DNA of 64,000 nucleotides from Halomonas sp. 1513 (GTDB lineage Bacteria; Pseudomonadota; Gammaproteobacteria; Pseudomonadales; Halomonadaceae). Below the pieces are notes generated by a model that was not told where the DNA came from, did not search any database, and saw only the letters and a list, made by a program, of their open reading frames with translations. The translations under genes were made by a program, and so were the position numbers. Location: assembly GCA_001971685.1 (NCBI GenBank), contig CP019326.1:2604001-2668000 (forward strand), in the 5' to 3' direction. This document shows positions 50,314 through 59,499 of the stretch, in pieces (positions within the stretch are counted from its first letter, which is position 1; every line of letters starts with the position of its first letter).

Positions 50314-51411
50314 TCAAGGCAACTGATAGCGCAGCGGCGAGTGCGAGCTGGGCAGCCCCATCCACTCCGCGGCGACCCGCCCGAAGTGGCGCGAGAAGCG
50401 CTCGAAGGGATCGAGGCGCGGGGTGTAGTCGCGCAGCCGCGGCTCGTCGAGCAGCTCGCGGGCCAGGCCGTCGAGGCTCTGTATCTCATCGACCAGCCCC
50501 AAACCCAAGGCTTGTTCACCGCTCCATATCAGCCCCGAGAAGATCTCCTCGTCGTCGGCCAGCCGGTCGCCGCGCCCGGCGCGCACCGCGTCGACGAACT
50601 GGCGATGGGTGGTCTCCAGCACGTCCTGCCAGAATAGCCGCTGGCTCGGGTCGATCTCCGAGAAGGGGTCGAGGAACGCCTTGTTGTCGCCGGCGGTAAA
50701 CACGCGCCGCTCGACGCCCAGCCGGTCAATGGCCTCTTCAAGACCGAAGCTGGCCGACACCACGCCGATGGAGCCGACCAGGCTCGACGGCGCCACCAGG
50801 ATCTCGTCTGCGGCGGCGGCAATATAGTAGGCGCCGCTGGCGCCGACATCCTCGACCACCGCGTAGATCGGTTTGTCGCCCTCGTCGCGCAGCCGCATGA
50901 TCTCGTCGTAGATACGCTGCGACTGCACCGGACTACCGCCGGGGCTGTTGATATGCAGCACCACCGCCGCCGCGCTGTCGCTCTCCCAGGCGCGCTTGAG
51001 CCCCTCGATGACGCGCTCGGCGTTGGCCGGCGATTCGCTGTCGATCACGCCCTTGACCTCGACGACCCCCAGATGACGCTCGCCCGGCGGCACCTCGCGC
51101 ACAGGCCAGAAAAGCCCATACAGCGAGGCAGACAGCGAGGCCAGGATCAGCGCGGCAAAGAAGAAACGGAAGAACAGCTTCCAGCGCCGCGTACGGCGCT
51201 GCTCGGTCAGCACGCCACCCACCCAGCGATCCATCATCTCGATCTGCGCCAGGCGCTGCCGCTCGCGCAGCGTCTCGGCATCATCGCCCGGCGCGGCAGC
51301 AGGCTCGCCAGACTGCCCGGCGAGCGCGTCACGCCGCTGCTCGGCGCTCAGCTCAGGGCCCTGGGTCCACTTGTCCTGGGCGGGGGGATCGTCTCGCTTG
51401 TCGTCACTCAT
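50314..51411 (-). CDS. sppA: Signal peptide peptidase SppA (short form)
   Basis: 365 residues. One membrane helix (about 80-105), then a single S49 peptidase domain. The catalytic Ser is in EDVGASGAYY and the Lys in TAGDNKAFLDPF, the short-form arrangement; INSPGGSP lines the active-site groove. It digests cleaved signal peptides in the membrane. Convergent with yceF. Confidence 0.92.
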   Translation of the reverse strand: MSDDKRDDPPAQDKWTQGPELSAEQRRDALAGQSGEPAAAPGDDAETLRERQRLAQIEMMDRWVGGVLTEQRRTRRWKLFFRFFFAALILASLSASLYGLFWPVREVPPGERHLGVVEVKGVIDSESPANAERVIEGLKRAWESDSAAAVVLHINSPGGSPVQSQRIYDEIMRLRDEGDKPIYAVVEDVGASGAYYIAAAADEILVAPSSLVGSIGVVSASFGLEEAIDRLGVERRVFTAGDNKAFLDPFSEIDPSQRLFWQDVLETTHRQFVDAVRAGRGDRLADDEEIFSGLIWSGEQALGLGLVDEIQSLDGLARELLDEPRLRDYTPRLDPFERFSRHFGRVAAEWMGLPSSHSPLRYQLP

Positions 51412-51453
51412 CGGCGGTCCTGCTCGTGTAGTGGGTGAATCATGACGGGCGGC

Positions 51454-52104
51454 TCAGGCGTGCAGCCAGTCGATCAACTCGGGGAAGGCATGGGCGGTAA
51501 AGCTTGGCTGGCAGGCGACCAGCCGCCGGGGCTCGTGAACGCCATAGGTCACGGCGATACGATCCATGCCCAGCGCGCGGGCCATCTCGAGATCATATTC
51601 GGTATCACCGACCATTACCGCATCCCCGACATCGACGCCGGTCTCGGCCAGGAGTTCCTCGAGCATCTGCGGGTGTGGCTTGGAGCGCGTCTCGTCGGCG
51701 GTGCGGCTGGCATCGAACCAGGCGCCGCTGCCGTTGGCGGCAAACACCCGATCGAGGCCGCGGCGACTCTTGCCGGTGGCCACCGCCAGACGCGTGTCGC
51801 GCCCTCCGCGCAGCCGTGCGATGCCCTGCTCGACGCCGGGAAAGAACTGCAGCGGCGTCTGGTCGGCGGCGCGAAAACGTCGCGCATAGTGCTGACGCAG
51901 TGTCTCGGCGCGCGCGGCGCTGATCCCCGGACACAGCTTGTCAATCGCTTCGGGCAGGCCCAGGCCGATGATGTCGCGCACCGCGGCACGGCTCAGTTCG
52001 GCGAGGCCGGTATCGCGGGCTGCGGCCTGCATGCAGTCGACGATGCGCGCCTCCGAATCCATCAGGGTGCCATCCCAGTCGAAGATGATCAGTCGATAGC
52101 GCAT
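51454..52104 (-). CDS. HAD-superfamily phosphatase (Gph/phosphoglycolate-like)
   Basis: 216 residues. HAD motif I FDWDGTLMDSEAR, motif II VATGKS, motif III K in RSKPHPQM and motif IV GDTEYDLEMA. A C1 cap gives a phosphoglycolate-phosphatase-like enzyme, but the substrate is not determined. The gene lies between rluC and sppA, as in Pseudomonas. Confidence 0.88.
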   Translation of the reverse strand: MRYRLIIFDWDGTLMDSEARIVDCMQAAARDTGLAELSRAAVRDIIGLGLPEAIDKLCPGISAARAETLRQHYARRFRAADQTPLQFFPGVEQGIARLRGGRDTRLAVATGKSRRGLDRVFAANGSGAWFDASRTADETRSKPHPQMLEELLAETGVDVGDAVMVGDTEYDLEMARALGMDRIAVTYGVHEPRRLVACQPSFTAHAFPELIDWLHA

Positions 52105-52145
52105 CGGCGCTCCTGTGTCGCAATAGAAATAGATGTAGACGCCCG

Positions 52146-53105
52146 TCAGCGTGCCTTACGGGCGCGAACCAGCACCGCCTCGAGCTCGTCGCCCAGCGGC
52201 GCCTTGATATGCACCGGTCGGCCGCTGGTGGGCTCGGGAAAGGTCAGTGCCGCGGCGTGCAGGAACAGCCGCGACAGCCCCAGCCGGCCGGCCAGATGCT
52301 GACCCTCGCGGGAGCCGTACTTGTCGTCACCGAGCAGCGGATGGCCGGCATGCGCGGCATGTACGCGGATCTGGTGAGTCCGCCCGGTCACCGGCTCGGC
52401 CTCGATCAGGGTGGTGCCGGCGAAGGCTTCGCGCACCGCGAAGCGCGTCCGCGACACCTTGCCCTCGGGGTCGACACGCACCCGGCGCTCGCCGTTACCG
52501 GCCTCGAAGCGGTCGAGCCGGGCACTCACGTAGTCGCGCCGCGCCGGCCAGCGACCGGCCACCAGGGCCAGATACTGCTTGTCCATCTGGCGCTGCTTCA
52601 AGGCATTGTTGAGCGCCACCAGCGCCGGGCGCGACTTGGCCAGCAGCAGGCAGCCGGAGGTGTCGCGATCGAGGCGATGCACCAGCTCGAGGAAGTCGAG
52701 ATCGTCGCGCACCTGGCGCAGCGCCTCGATCAAGCCGATCTTGACCCCGCTGCCGCCGTGCACCGCCAGTCCCGAGGGCTTGTTGATCACCAGCCAGTCG
52801 GGGCCCTCGACCAGTACGCTACCGGCCAGCAGGTTGCGCAGGTTGTCGCTGACCTCACGGGTCGCCTCTTCAGGCGCTAGCCGCAGCGGCGGGATACGCA
52901 CCAGATCGCCATCGACCAGGCGGTAGTCGACCTTGACGCGCTTCTTGTTGACGCGCACCTCGCCCTTGCGCACGATCCGATAGATCAGAGCCTTGGGTGC
53001 GCCCTTCAGGCGGGTACGCAGGAAATTATCGATGCGCTGCCCGGCCTGCGCCTGGGTCACCTCGACCCACTGTACCGCCCTGCCTACTTCTTGCCCGTCG
53101 GCCAT
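52146..53105 (-). CDS. rluC: 23S rRNA pseudouridine synthase RluC
   Basis: 319 residues from the ATG at 53105; the frame extends upstream without support. N-terminal S4 RNA-binding domain (IDNFLRTRLKGAPKALIYRIVRKGEV region), catalytic Asp in HRLDRDTSG and the C-terminal GRTHQIRVH motif. It modifies U955, U2504 and U2580 in the E. coli numbering. Divergent from rne, as in E. coli and Pseudomonas. Confidence 0.93.
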   Translation of the reverse strand: MADGQEVGRAVQWVEVTQAQAGQRIDNFLRTRLKGAPKALIYRIVRKGEVRVNKKRVKVDYRLVDGDLVRIPPLRLAPEEATREVSDNLRNLLAGSVLVEGPDWLVINKPSGLAVHGGSGVKIGLIEALRQVRDDLDFLELVHRLDRDTSGCLLLAKSRPALVALNNALKQRQMDKQYLALVAGRWPARRDYVSARLDRFEAGNGERRVRVDPEGKVSRTRFAVREAFAGTTLIEAEPVTGRTHQIRVHAAHAGHPLLGDDKYGSREGQHLAGRLGLSRLFLHAAALTFPEPTSGRPVHIKAPLGDELEAVLVRARKAR

Positions 53106-53172
53106 GCCCACCTCGACTTGCCATGATGCTCGAAGGCGGCATTCTACCCCAGGAGCTGCCGCGGTGCGCCAA

Positions 53173-53201
53173 TTGCTGCCCCAGGGCATAGCTGGTATAT
53201 T
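53173..53201 (+). promoter_or_regulatory. Candidate rne promoter
   Basis: TTGCTG (53173-53178), 17-bp spacer, TATATT (53196-53201, 5 of 6). Transcription would start near 53208. Confidence 0.5.
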
Positions 53202-53670
53202 TCAACCTCGCTCAAATGGGCAACCAGCGCCCGGACGATGCGCCTGCACGACAAACACGCAGGCCAGAGCGACGATCAAGGCCGCAGTCATGCTGGCAAC
53301 GCCGCATGCCCTGCCGCCGGCAGTAACCAGCAGTAGATTACCGAGCAGTTGATAACAGCTTTTGAACGCCACGCCCGACCCTGGACTCCTCCCGCCCCTC
53401 TCGGCGCGAGCAGTACCGGCCAAGGGAATACCTAACAGCGTGCCGGGGGCCGGCGTTGGCGAATCGATGAATGCCAGGTGTCTGGCGGATGACCGCAGGG
53501 CCGGATGGGCGAGGCGCCCACCGAAACATGTCCTGCCTCCGCCGCGTACTCAACATGATCATGCCGAGGCAGGCGCCACCCGCCCCTGCCCTGGCCGGGC
53601 GCAACCGCATCCGCGACATGCGCTGAGCACAAGCACGCAGCACCCAGAGGTTCGCCTTCGTCGACGCTCT

Positions 53671-53692
53671 GGAGCCCCTTCGTTGGGGCTCC
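53671..53692 (+). promoter_or_regulatory. Hairpin in the rne 5' leader
   Basis: Perfect 8-bp stem GGAGCCCC (53671-53678) with GGGGCTCC (53685-53692) and a TTCGTT loop, 38 bp before the rne ATG. In E. coli leader hairpins HP2 and HP3 let RNase E sense and cut its own message; this may be a functional counterpart, by position only. Confidence 0.5.
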
Positions 53693-53730
53693 CTGGCCGC
53701 CATCCGGCGCGCCTTGAATAGCGAGACAAC

Positions 53731-56700
53731 ATGAAACGGATGCTCATCAACGCGACACAGCCTGAAGAGCTGCGTGTCGCCCTCGTCGATGGACAGCGCC
53801 TGTACGACCTGGATATCGAATCCGGCGCACGGGAGCAGAAAAAAGCCAATATCTACCGCGGCAAGATCACCCGGGTAGAACCCTCCCTGGAAGCCGCCTT
53901 CGTCGACTTTGGCGCCGACCGCCACGGCTTCCTGCCGCTCAAGGAGATCTCCCGCGAGTACTTCGTCAAGGAGCCCTCCGGCCGTCCCAACATCAAGGAA
54001 GTGCTCAAGGAAGGCCAGGAAGTCATCGTCCAGGTCGACAAGGAGGAGCGCGGTAACAAGGGTGCCGCCCTGACCACCTTCATCAGCCTGGCCGGCCGTT
54101 TCCTGGTATTGATGCCCAACAACCCCCGCGCCGGCGGCATCTCGCGCCGCATTGAGGGTGACGAGCGCGCCCAGCTCAAGGACGCCATGGGTCAGCTGAC
54201 CCTGCCCGACAAGATGGGCGTGATCGTGCGCACCGCCGGCATCGGCCGCTCCACCGAAGAGCTGCAGTGGGACCTCGACTACCTGGTACAGGTGTGGGAA
54301 TCGATCACCGAAGAGGCCGGCAAGCGCCCTGCGCCCTTCCTGATCTACCGCGAGTCCAACGTCATCATCCGCGCCATGCGCGACTACCTGCGCCAGGACA
54401 TCGGCGAGGTGCTGATCGATAGCCCCGAGGTGCACGAGGAAGCGCTGGCCTTCATTCGCCAGGTGATGCCCTCCTACCAGCAGAAGATCAAGCTCTACGC
54501 CGACGAGGTGCCGCTGTTCTCGCGCTTCCAGATCGAGTCGCAGATCGAGACCGCCTACCAGCGTGAAGTCAAGCTGCCCTCCGGCGGCTCCATCGTCATC
54601 GACCATACCGAGGCACTGGTCTCCATCGATATCAACTCGGCCCGCGCCACCCGCGGCAGCGACATCGAAGAGACCGCGCTGCAGACCAATTCCGAGGCCG
54701 CCGACGAGATCGCCCGTCAGTTGCGCCTGCGCGATATCGGCGGCCTGGTGGTGATCGACTTCATCGACATGAGCCCAGCGCGCAACCAGCGCGAAGTCGA
54801 GAACCGCATGCGCGACGCCCTCAAGCTCGACCGCGCCCGCGTGCAGATCGGCCGCATCTCGCGCTTCGGCCTGATGGAGATGTCACGCCAGCGCCTACGT
54901 CCCTCGCTGGGCGAGACCAGCGGCGTGGTCTGTCCGCGCTGCGACGGCCAGGGCACCATCCGCGACGTGCGTTCGATGTCGCTGTCGATCATGCGCCTGA
55001 TCGAAGAGGAGGCGATGAAGGAGCGCAGCGCCCAGATCCGCGCCATCCTGCCGGTGCCGGTGGCCACCTACCTGCTCAACGAGAAGCGCAGCGTGCTGGC
55101 CGAGATCGAACGCCGCCAGGGCGTCCAGGTGGTGCTGCTGCCAAGCCCCGAGATGGACACCCCGCACTACGACGTGCAGCGCCTGCGCGACGACCATATC
55201 AGCGACGAGGACGCCGACAAGTCGAGCTTCGAGCTGTCCACCGATACCGAGATCGGCCAGGAGCCGGACCTCAGCGACAGCAAACCGATACAGCGTGCCG
55301 AAGCGGCGGTCAAAAGCGTGGTGCATAACGCCCCGGCACCGGCCTCCCTGCAGCAAGATGATGCCCCGGCCCCCCAGCCCGAGGCGGCCCCCGCGGTCCA
55401 GCAGCCGGCGACACCGGCGGCAGCCAACGACGGCGTATTCTCACGGCTGGTCAAGGGCCTCAGCAAACTGCTCGGCAGCGACGAGGCGCAGCCGCGCCAG
55501 CAGCCCTCTCAGAAAACCGCCAGCGACGCTCGCCAGTCACGCCCCCAGCAGCGCAGCGATGCCGGCAGCAGCGAAGGTCGCCAGGAGCGCGGCGGACGCG
55601 GTGGACGCAGCAACAATCGTCGCGGCGGCGGCCGCAACGATGCTCGCCAGGACAGCGGTCGTAGCGACGCCCGCCAGGAGAGTGGCCGTCAGCAGGCCGA
55701 GTCGCGCCAGCCGCGCAGCGACGCCAAGCCCGAGCGCACCGGCGACAACCGCCAGAGCGACGATAACCGCACCCCCCGCGGTCGTGGCCGTGGTCGTCAG
55801 CAGGACGATGAGCGCCGCAGCGCCAACCGCTCAGGCGAGACCCGTGGCAATCGCGAAGCGAGCAAGCCCCAGACCGCCGACGAGGCCCCGAACAAGGCCC
55901 AGGAGGCGCCCAAGGACGACGGCAAGCCCAAGCGTACGCGCAACAACCCGCGCAACCGCACTCGCAAGCACGCGGTGAACCCGCAGGCCGAGGCCGAGCA
56001 GCAGCGCCTGCAGGCACAGGCCCAGGAAACGCCTGACGCCAAGCCGCAAGCCGCACCCGAGCCCAACGCCAAGCAGCCCGAAGCGCCCAAGGCCGAGCAA
56101 GCCAAGACCGACGCCAAGCCCGTCGAGGATCAGCCCAAGGCAGAGGCGCCCAAGGCCGAGCAAGCCAAGGCAGACGCCAAGCCCGCCGCCGAGCAGCCCA
56201 AGGCAGAGGCGCCCAAGGCCGAGCAAGCCAAGGCAGACGCCAAGCCCGCCGCCGAGCAGCCCAAGGCGGAGGCAGCCAAGGTAGATGCCAAGTCTGCCGC
56301 CGAGCAGCCCAAGGCAGACGCGCCCAAGGCCGAAGAAGCCAAGGCCGAGCAAGCCAAGGCCGACGCCAAGCCTGGCGCTGAAAAGCCCAAGGCCGAGGCA
56401 GCCAAGGCCGACGCCGAGCAGCCCAAGGGAGAGGCGGCCAAGGCCGACGCCAAGCCCGCCGCCGAGCAGCCCAAGGAAGAGGCGCCCAAGGCCGACGCCA
56501 AGCCCGCTGCCGAGCAGCCCAAAGTCGAGGCACCCAAGGCCGAGCAAGCCAAGGCCGACGCCAAGCCTGGCGCTGAAAAGCCCAAGGCAGACGCGCCCAA
56601 GGCAGATGCCAAGGCAGACGCCGAGCCGCCCAAGGCAGACGCGCCCAAGGCCGAGCAAGCCAAGGCCAACGCCAAGCCCGCCGCCGAGCCGCCCAAGGCA

Positions 56701-56907
56701 GACGCGCCCAAGGCAGACGCGCCCAAGGCCGAGCAAGCCAAGGCAGATGCCAAGCCTGGCGCTGAAAAGCCCAAGGCCGAGCAAGCCAAGGGCGAGGAAA
56801 GCAAGGCCGACGCTGCGGCGCGCCGCCGCCGGCGCCGTGCCCATAATGACCCGCGCGAGATCCGCCGCCGCGAGCAGCAGGCCAAGGCCGACGACGGCCA
56901 AGCGTGA
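53731..56907 (+). CDS. rne: Ribonuclease E
   Basis: 1058 residues, about the size of E. coli RNase E (1061). N-terminal half: S1 domain (about 35-120), 5'-sensor and RNase H-like regions, catalytic acidic pair D300 (SIDIN) and D343 (VIDFIDM), and the zinc link C401-PRC404. The C-terminal half is disordered: an Arg-rich RNA-binding section (about 585-700) then a 250-residue degenerate Lys-Ala-Glu-Pro repeat, and a basic ending with six Arg residues and NDPRE, a motif shared with pseudomonad RNase E. It organises the degradosome with RhlB and PNPase. The ribosome site is weak (GCGAGA), consistent with autoregulation. Confidence 0.95.
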   Translation: MKRMLINATQPEELRVALVDGQRLYDLDIESGAREQKKANIYRGKITRVEPSLEAAFVDFGADRHGFLPLKEISREYFVKEPSGRPNIKEVLKEGQEVIVQVDKEERGNKGAALTTFISLAGRFLVLMPNNPRAGGISRRIEGDERAQLKDAMGQLTLPDKMGVIVRTAGIGRSTEELQWDLDYLVQVWESITEEAGKRPAPFLIYRESNVIIRAMRDYLRQDIGEVLIDSPEVHEEALAFIRQVMPSYQQKIKLYADEVPLFSRFQIESQIETAYQREVKLPSGGSIVIDHTEALVSIDINSARATRGSDIEETALQTNSEAADEIARQLRLRDIGGLVVIDFIDMSPARNQREVENRMRDALKLDRARVQIGRISRFGLMEMSRQRLRPSLGETSGVVCPRCDGQGTIRDVRSMSLSIMRLIEEEAMKERSAQIRAILPVPVATYLLNEKRSVLAEIERRQGVQVVLLPSPEMDTPHYDVQRLRDDHISDEDADKSSFELSTDTEIGQEPDLSDSKPIQRAEAAVKSVVHNAPAPASLQQDDAPAPQPEAAPAVQQPATPAAANDGVFSRLVKGLSKLLGSDEAQPRQQPSQKTASDARQSRPQQRSDAGSSEGRQERGGRGGRSNNRRGGGRNDARQDSGRSDARQESGRQQAESRQPRSDAKPERTGDNRQSDDNRTPRGRGRGRQQDDERRSANRSGETRGNREASKPQTADEAPNKAQEAPKDDGKPKRTRNNPRNRTRKHAVNPQAEAEQQRLQAQAQETPDAKPQAAPEPNAKQPEAPKAEQAKTDAKPVEDQPKAEAPKAEQAKADAKPAAEQPKAEAPKAEQAKADAKPAAEQPKAEAAKVDAKSAAEQPKADAPKAEEAKAEQAKADAKPGAEKPKAEAAKADAEQPKGEAAKADAKPAAEQPKEEAPKADAKPAAEQPKVEAPKAEQAKADAKPGAEKPKADAPKADAKADAEPPKADAPKAEQAKANAKPAAEPPKADAPKADAPKAEQAKADAKPGAEKPKAEQAKGEESKADAAARRRRRRAHNDPREIRRREQQAKADDGQA
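56070..56811 (+). repeat. Degenerate tandem repeat coding the RNase E tail
   Basis: About 740 bp coding residues 780-1027 as imperfect repeats around a ~21-residue unit of the form [21 protein letters not shown], with ADAP and GEA variants. Units are multiples of three. The DNA is only partly conserved between units, suggesting repeated slippage or recombination followed by drift. Confidence 0.9.
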
Positions 56908-56912
56908 TGCGC

Positions 56913-56940
56913 GAGGGCGCCGAAACGTATCGGCGCCCTC
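56913..56940. terminator. First hairpin between rne and murB
   Basis: Perfect 11-bp stem GAGGGCGCCGA (56913-56923) with TCGGCGCCCTC (56930-56940) and a 6-nt loop, starting 6 bp after the rne stop. No T-tract on either side. Confidence 0.65.
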
Positions 56941-56962
56941 ACGCTACAACCGACCCAACGAC

Positions 56963-56991
56963 AACGCCCGCAGGCACTGCCTGCGGGCGTT
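56963..56991. terminator. Second hairpin between rne and murB
   Basis: Perfect 13-bp stem AACGCCCGCAGGC (56963-56975) with GCCTGCGGGCGTT (56979-56991), loop ACT, followed by TTCGTT on plus and TTG on minus. Probable bidirectional terminator for convergent rne and murB. Confidence 0.8.
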
Positions 56992-57014
56992 TTCGTTAAT
57001 GGCCTGGCGTTGAC

Positions 57015-58034
57015 TCAGTGCGCAAGGCGTGGCTCTCGCACCAGCGTTACGCCGAAACGTGCCTCGACCGCGGCGGCAATCTCGGCGGCGAATGTCAGCA
57101 GCCCCTCGGCATCCCCGCCGCCGTGGTGAACCAGCACCAGCGCCTGGCGCTCATGCACGCCGAACGCCCCACGCCGAAGCCCCTTGAGCCCGCAGCGGTC
57201 GATCAGCCAGCCCGCGGCCAGCTTGACCCGCCCGTCGGACTGTTCGAAGTGTGGCATGTCGGGACAATCGGCCAGCAGCTGCCGCGCCTGCTCGGCGCTT
57301 ACCAGCGGGTTCTTGAAGAAACTCCCCGCGTTGCCGAGCTGAGCCGGGTCGGGCAACTTCTCACGACGGATGGCGGCGACCGCCTCGGCGACCTCGAGCG
57401 GCGTCGGTGCGGCGCCCACCCGCGACGCCAGGTCGCCGTAGGCTAACCGCGGCCGAGGGCTTTCGCTCAGCGTCAAGGTCAGGGCCGTGATCACCACGCG
57501 CCCTTCCAGCTCCCCCTTGAAGATGCTGTCACGATAGCCGAAGTGGCACGCGGAAGCGGGCAGCGTCTGCTGACGCCCCGAGGCCAGATGCAGCAGCTCG
57601 ACGCTTTCCAGCACCTCGGCCAGCTCCACGCCATAGGCGCCGATGTTCTGGATCGGCGCCGCGCCGCAGTGACCGGGAATCAGCGCCAGGTTCTCGATCC
57701 CCCACCAGCCACGCGTGACGCTCTCCATGACCAGCGTGTGCCAATTCATGCCAGCATCGACGCGCAGCCTGATGCGCCCGTCAGCGTCGCGTTGATAGCG
57801 CCATCCGGCGAAAGTCGGCTGCACCACCAGGCCCGCCAGACGCCGCGGCAGGATCAGGTTGCTCCCCCCACCCAGCACGGTCAGCGGCCAGGCCTTCCGG
57901 CGCGCAGTCTCCAGCGCGGCAGCCAGCGTCGCAGGCGTCTCGGCGGCGATGAAGCGTTCGGCGACGCAGGGCAGCCCCAGCGTGTTGTCCCGCTGCAGGT
58001 CATGCTCGAGATGCAGGCCCGGGCCGATGCTCAC
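57015..58034 (-). CDS. murB: UDP-N-acetylenolpyruvoylglucosamine reductase MurB
   Basis: 339 residues, type I MurB. FAD-binding PLTVLGGGSNLIL, PIQNIGAYGVEL, FGYRDSIFK (substrate Arg), the proton-donor Ser in AGSFFKNP and a C-terminal Glu (LVREPRL). The segment before PIQN reads IPGHCGAAP, where His replaces the more usual Thr or Cys. It reduces the enolpyruvyl intermediate to UDP-MurNAc. Overlaps the phosphatase gene by 4 bp. Confidence 0.93.
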   Translation of the reverse strand: MSIGPGLHLEHDLQRDNTLGLPCVAERFIAAETPATLAAALETARRKAWPLTVLGGGSNLILPRRLAGLVVQPTFAGWRYQRDADGRIRLRVDAGMNWHTLVMESVTRGWWGIENLALIPGHCGAAPIQNIGAYGVELAEVLESVELLHLASGRQQTLPASACHFGYRDSIFKGELEGRVVITALTLTLSESPRPRLAYGDLASRVGAAPTPLEVAEAVAAIRREKLPDPAQLGNAGSFFKNPLVSAEQARQLLADCPDMPHFEQSDGRVKLAAGWLIDRCGLKGLRRGAFGVHERQALVLVHHGGGDAEGLLTFAAEIAAAVEARFGVTLVREPRLAH

Positions 58035-58507
58035 CGCCGCTGTTCCAGGCGCTGCTGCAGGTGGTCAATCAGGCCATCGGCGGCGCGTTCCACCAGATCG
58101 AGCACCTCATCGAAGCCCTGCTCGCCACCGTAGTAGGGATCGGGCACGGCGCGACCGGGCTCGCCGGCGAAGTCGAGCAGCAGCCCGACATGCGCGGTGC
58201 AGTCGTCGGGCCGCATCGCCTCGAGGCTGGCCAAGTTGTCATCGTCCATGGCCAGCAGGTAGTCGAAGCGGGAAAAATCTGCCGCCTCGAGCTGACGGGC
58301 GCGCAGTTGACTAAGCTCGACGCCGCGCTGCCTGGCCGCCGCCTGCGCCCGGGCATCCGGCGCCTTGCCAACGTGCCAGCCGCCGGTGCCGCAGGAGTCC
58401 ACCTCGACGGCCTCGCTCAGGCCGGACTCGGCCAGGCGACGACGGAAGACACCCTCGGCAGTGGGGGAACGGCAGATATTACCCAGACAAACGAACAGAA
58501 TCCGCAT
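58031..58507 (-). CDS. Low-molecular-weight protein-tyrosine phosphatase
   Basis: 158 residues. The P-loop CLGNICRSP (C-X5-R-S) and the general acid in DPYYGG are conserved. Lies between kdsB and murB as in Pseudomonas (ptpA position). No Wzc/BY-kinase gene is adjacent, so its substrate is unclear. Confidence 0.9.
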   Translation of the reverse strand: MRILFVCLGNICRSPTAEGVFRRRLAESGLSEAVEVDSCGTGGWHVGKAPDARAQAAARQRGVELSQLRARQLEAADFSRFDYLLAMDDDNLASLEAMRPDDCTAHVGLLLDFAGEPGRAVPDPYYGGEQGFDEVLDLVERAADGLIDHLQQRLEQRR

Positions 58508-58519
58508 GCAGTCTCCTCA

Positions 58520-59287
58520 TCAAGTTTGCTGCTCGGCCAGCCACTGCCGCACCCGGGCGAGGTCCTCGGCAGTGTCGACACCGGCCGGATGGTGATCACA
58601 GGCCAGCGCCACCTGAATGCGATGACCGTGCTGCAGGGCGCGCAGCTGCTCGAGCTGCTCGAGCTGTTCGAGGGGCGCCGGCGCCCACTGGCGATAGGCA
58701 TTCAAGAAGCCGACCCGATAGGCGTACAGGCCGATATGGCGCAACCAGCTGTCGCTCTCGAGCAGCGCCGGGCGGGTGGCGAAGGCGGCTCTATCCCAAG
58801 GCACCGGCGCCCGAGAGAAGTACAGCGCCCGCCCCTGAAAATCGCGCACCACCTTGACCACGTTGGGATTGAAGAGCATCTCGACGTCGCTGATCGGTTC
58901 GGCCAGGGTAGCGATGGAGGCGTCGTCGTCGGCGGCCAGGCGCGCCGCCACCTGGTCGATCAGCGACGCCGGCAGCAGCGGCTCGTCGCCCTGCACGTTG
59001 ACCACGATCGCCGCGTCATCGAGGCCGAGCCGCTCGGCCACTTCAGCCAGCCGATCGGTACCCGAGGGGTGATCGTCGCGGGTCATCAGCGCGTCGCCGC
59101 CCACCGCCTCGACCGCCGCAGCGATACGCCTATCATCGGTGGCCACCACGACCCTCGCCGCCGCGCTGGCCAGCGCCTGTCGCCATACCCGCACCACCAT
59201 CGGCTCGCCGCCGATATCCAGCAGCGGCTTGCCGGGCAGGCGCGATGACGCGTAGCGCGCCGGCACCACCACCACGAAGTCGCTCAT
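58520..59287 (-). CDS. kdsB: 3-deoxy-manno-octulosonate cytidylyltransferase
   Basis: 255 residues from the ATG at 59287 ([24 protein letters not shown]). The [11 protein letters not shown] and [12 protein letters not shown] motifs are conserved. It activates Kdo to CMP-Kdo for lipopolysaccharide. A small triple LEQ repeat ([15 protein letters not shown]) sits in the C-terminal region where E. coli has PLEHIEMLEQLRVL. Overlaps the Trm112 gene by 4 bp. Confidence 0.95.
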   Translation of the reverse strand: MSDFVVVVPARYASSRLPGKPLLDIGGEPMVVRVWRQALASAAARVVVATDDRRIAAAVEAVGGDALMTRDDHPSGTDRLAEVAERLGLDDAAIVVNVQGDEPLLPASLIDQVAARLAADDDASIATLAEPISDVEMLFNPNVVKVVRDFQGRALYFSRAPVPWDRAAFATRPALLESDSWLRHIGLYAYRVGFLNAYRQWAPAPLEQLEQLEQLRALQHGHRIQVALACDHHPAGVDTAEDLARVRQWLAEQQT

Positions 59288-59499
59288 GCCGAATCGCCCA
59301 TCGACGGCCCCTTGCCGAGCTTCTCGTCGGTGTCCATGACCCGCGCCTCCTCCTCCAGCATCACCGGGATACCGTCGCGGATCGGGAAGGCCAGGCCGTC
59401 GAAGTGGCATTTGACTTCGTTGGCGTCACGATCGTACTTGAGCTTGCCCTGGCACAGTGGGCAGACCAGCATGGCCAGCAGTTGCTTGTCTAATGTCAT
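59284..59499 (-). CDS. Trm112-family protein (YcaR)
   Basis: 71 residues. The zinc-ribbon-like [19 protein letters not shown] region retains three Cys, and the [17 protein letters not shown] box is diagnostic. Function in bacteria unclear; the gene almost always lies between kdsB and lpxK, overlapping both here. Confidence 0.93.
   Translation of the reverse strand: MTLDKQLLAMLVCPLCQGKLKYDRDANEVKCHFDGLAFPIRDGIPVMLEEEARVMDTDEKLGKGPSMGDSA

Larger units (their letters stand above)
53106..53730. other. 625-bp divergent region rluC/rne including the rne 5' leader
   Basis: No gene seen. Contains a rne promoter candidate (53173-53201), which implies an untranslated leader of about 520 nt, and a hairpin close to the start codon. 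Long autoregulatory rne leaders are known from E. coli. Confidence 0.7.

Noticed and set aside
56070..56811. Possible CRISPR-like array from regular repeats
   Set aside because: Repeats are in-frame, degenerate and have no unique spacers; they code the RNase E tail.
55831..56901. Minus-strand Leu/Gly-rich repetitive frame opposite rne
   Set aside because: It is the mirror of the Lys-Ala-Glu-Pro repeat in RNase E; no ribosome site or independent support.
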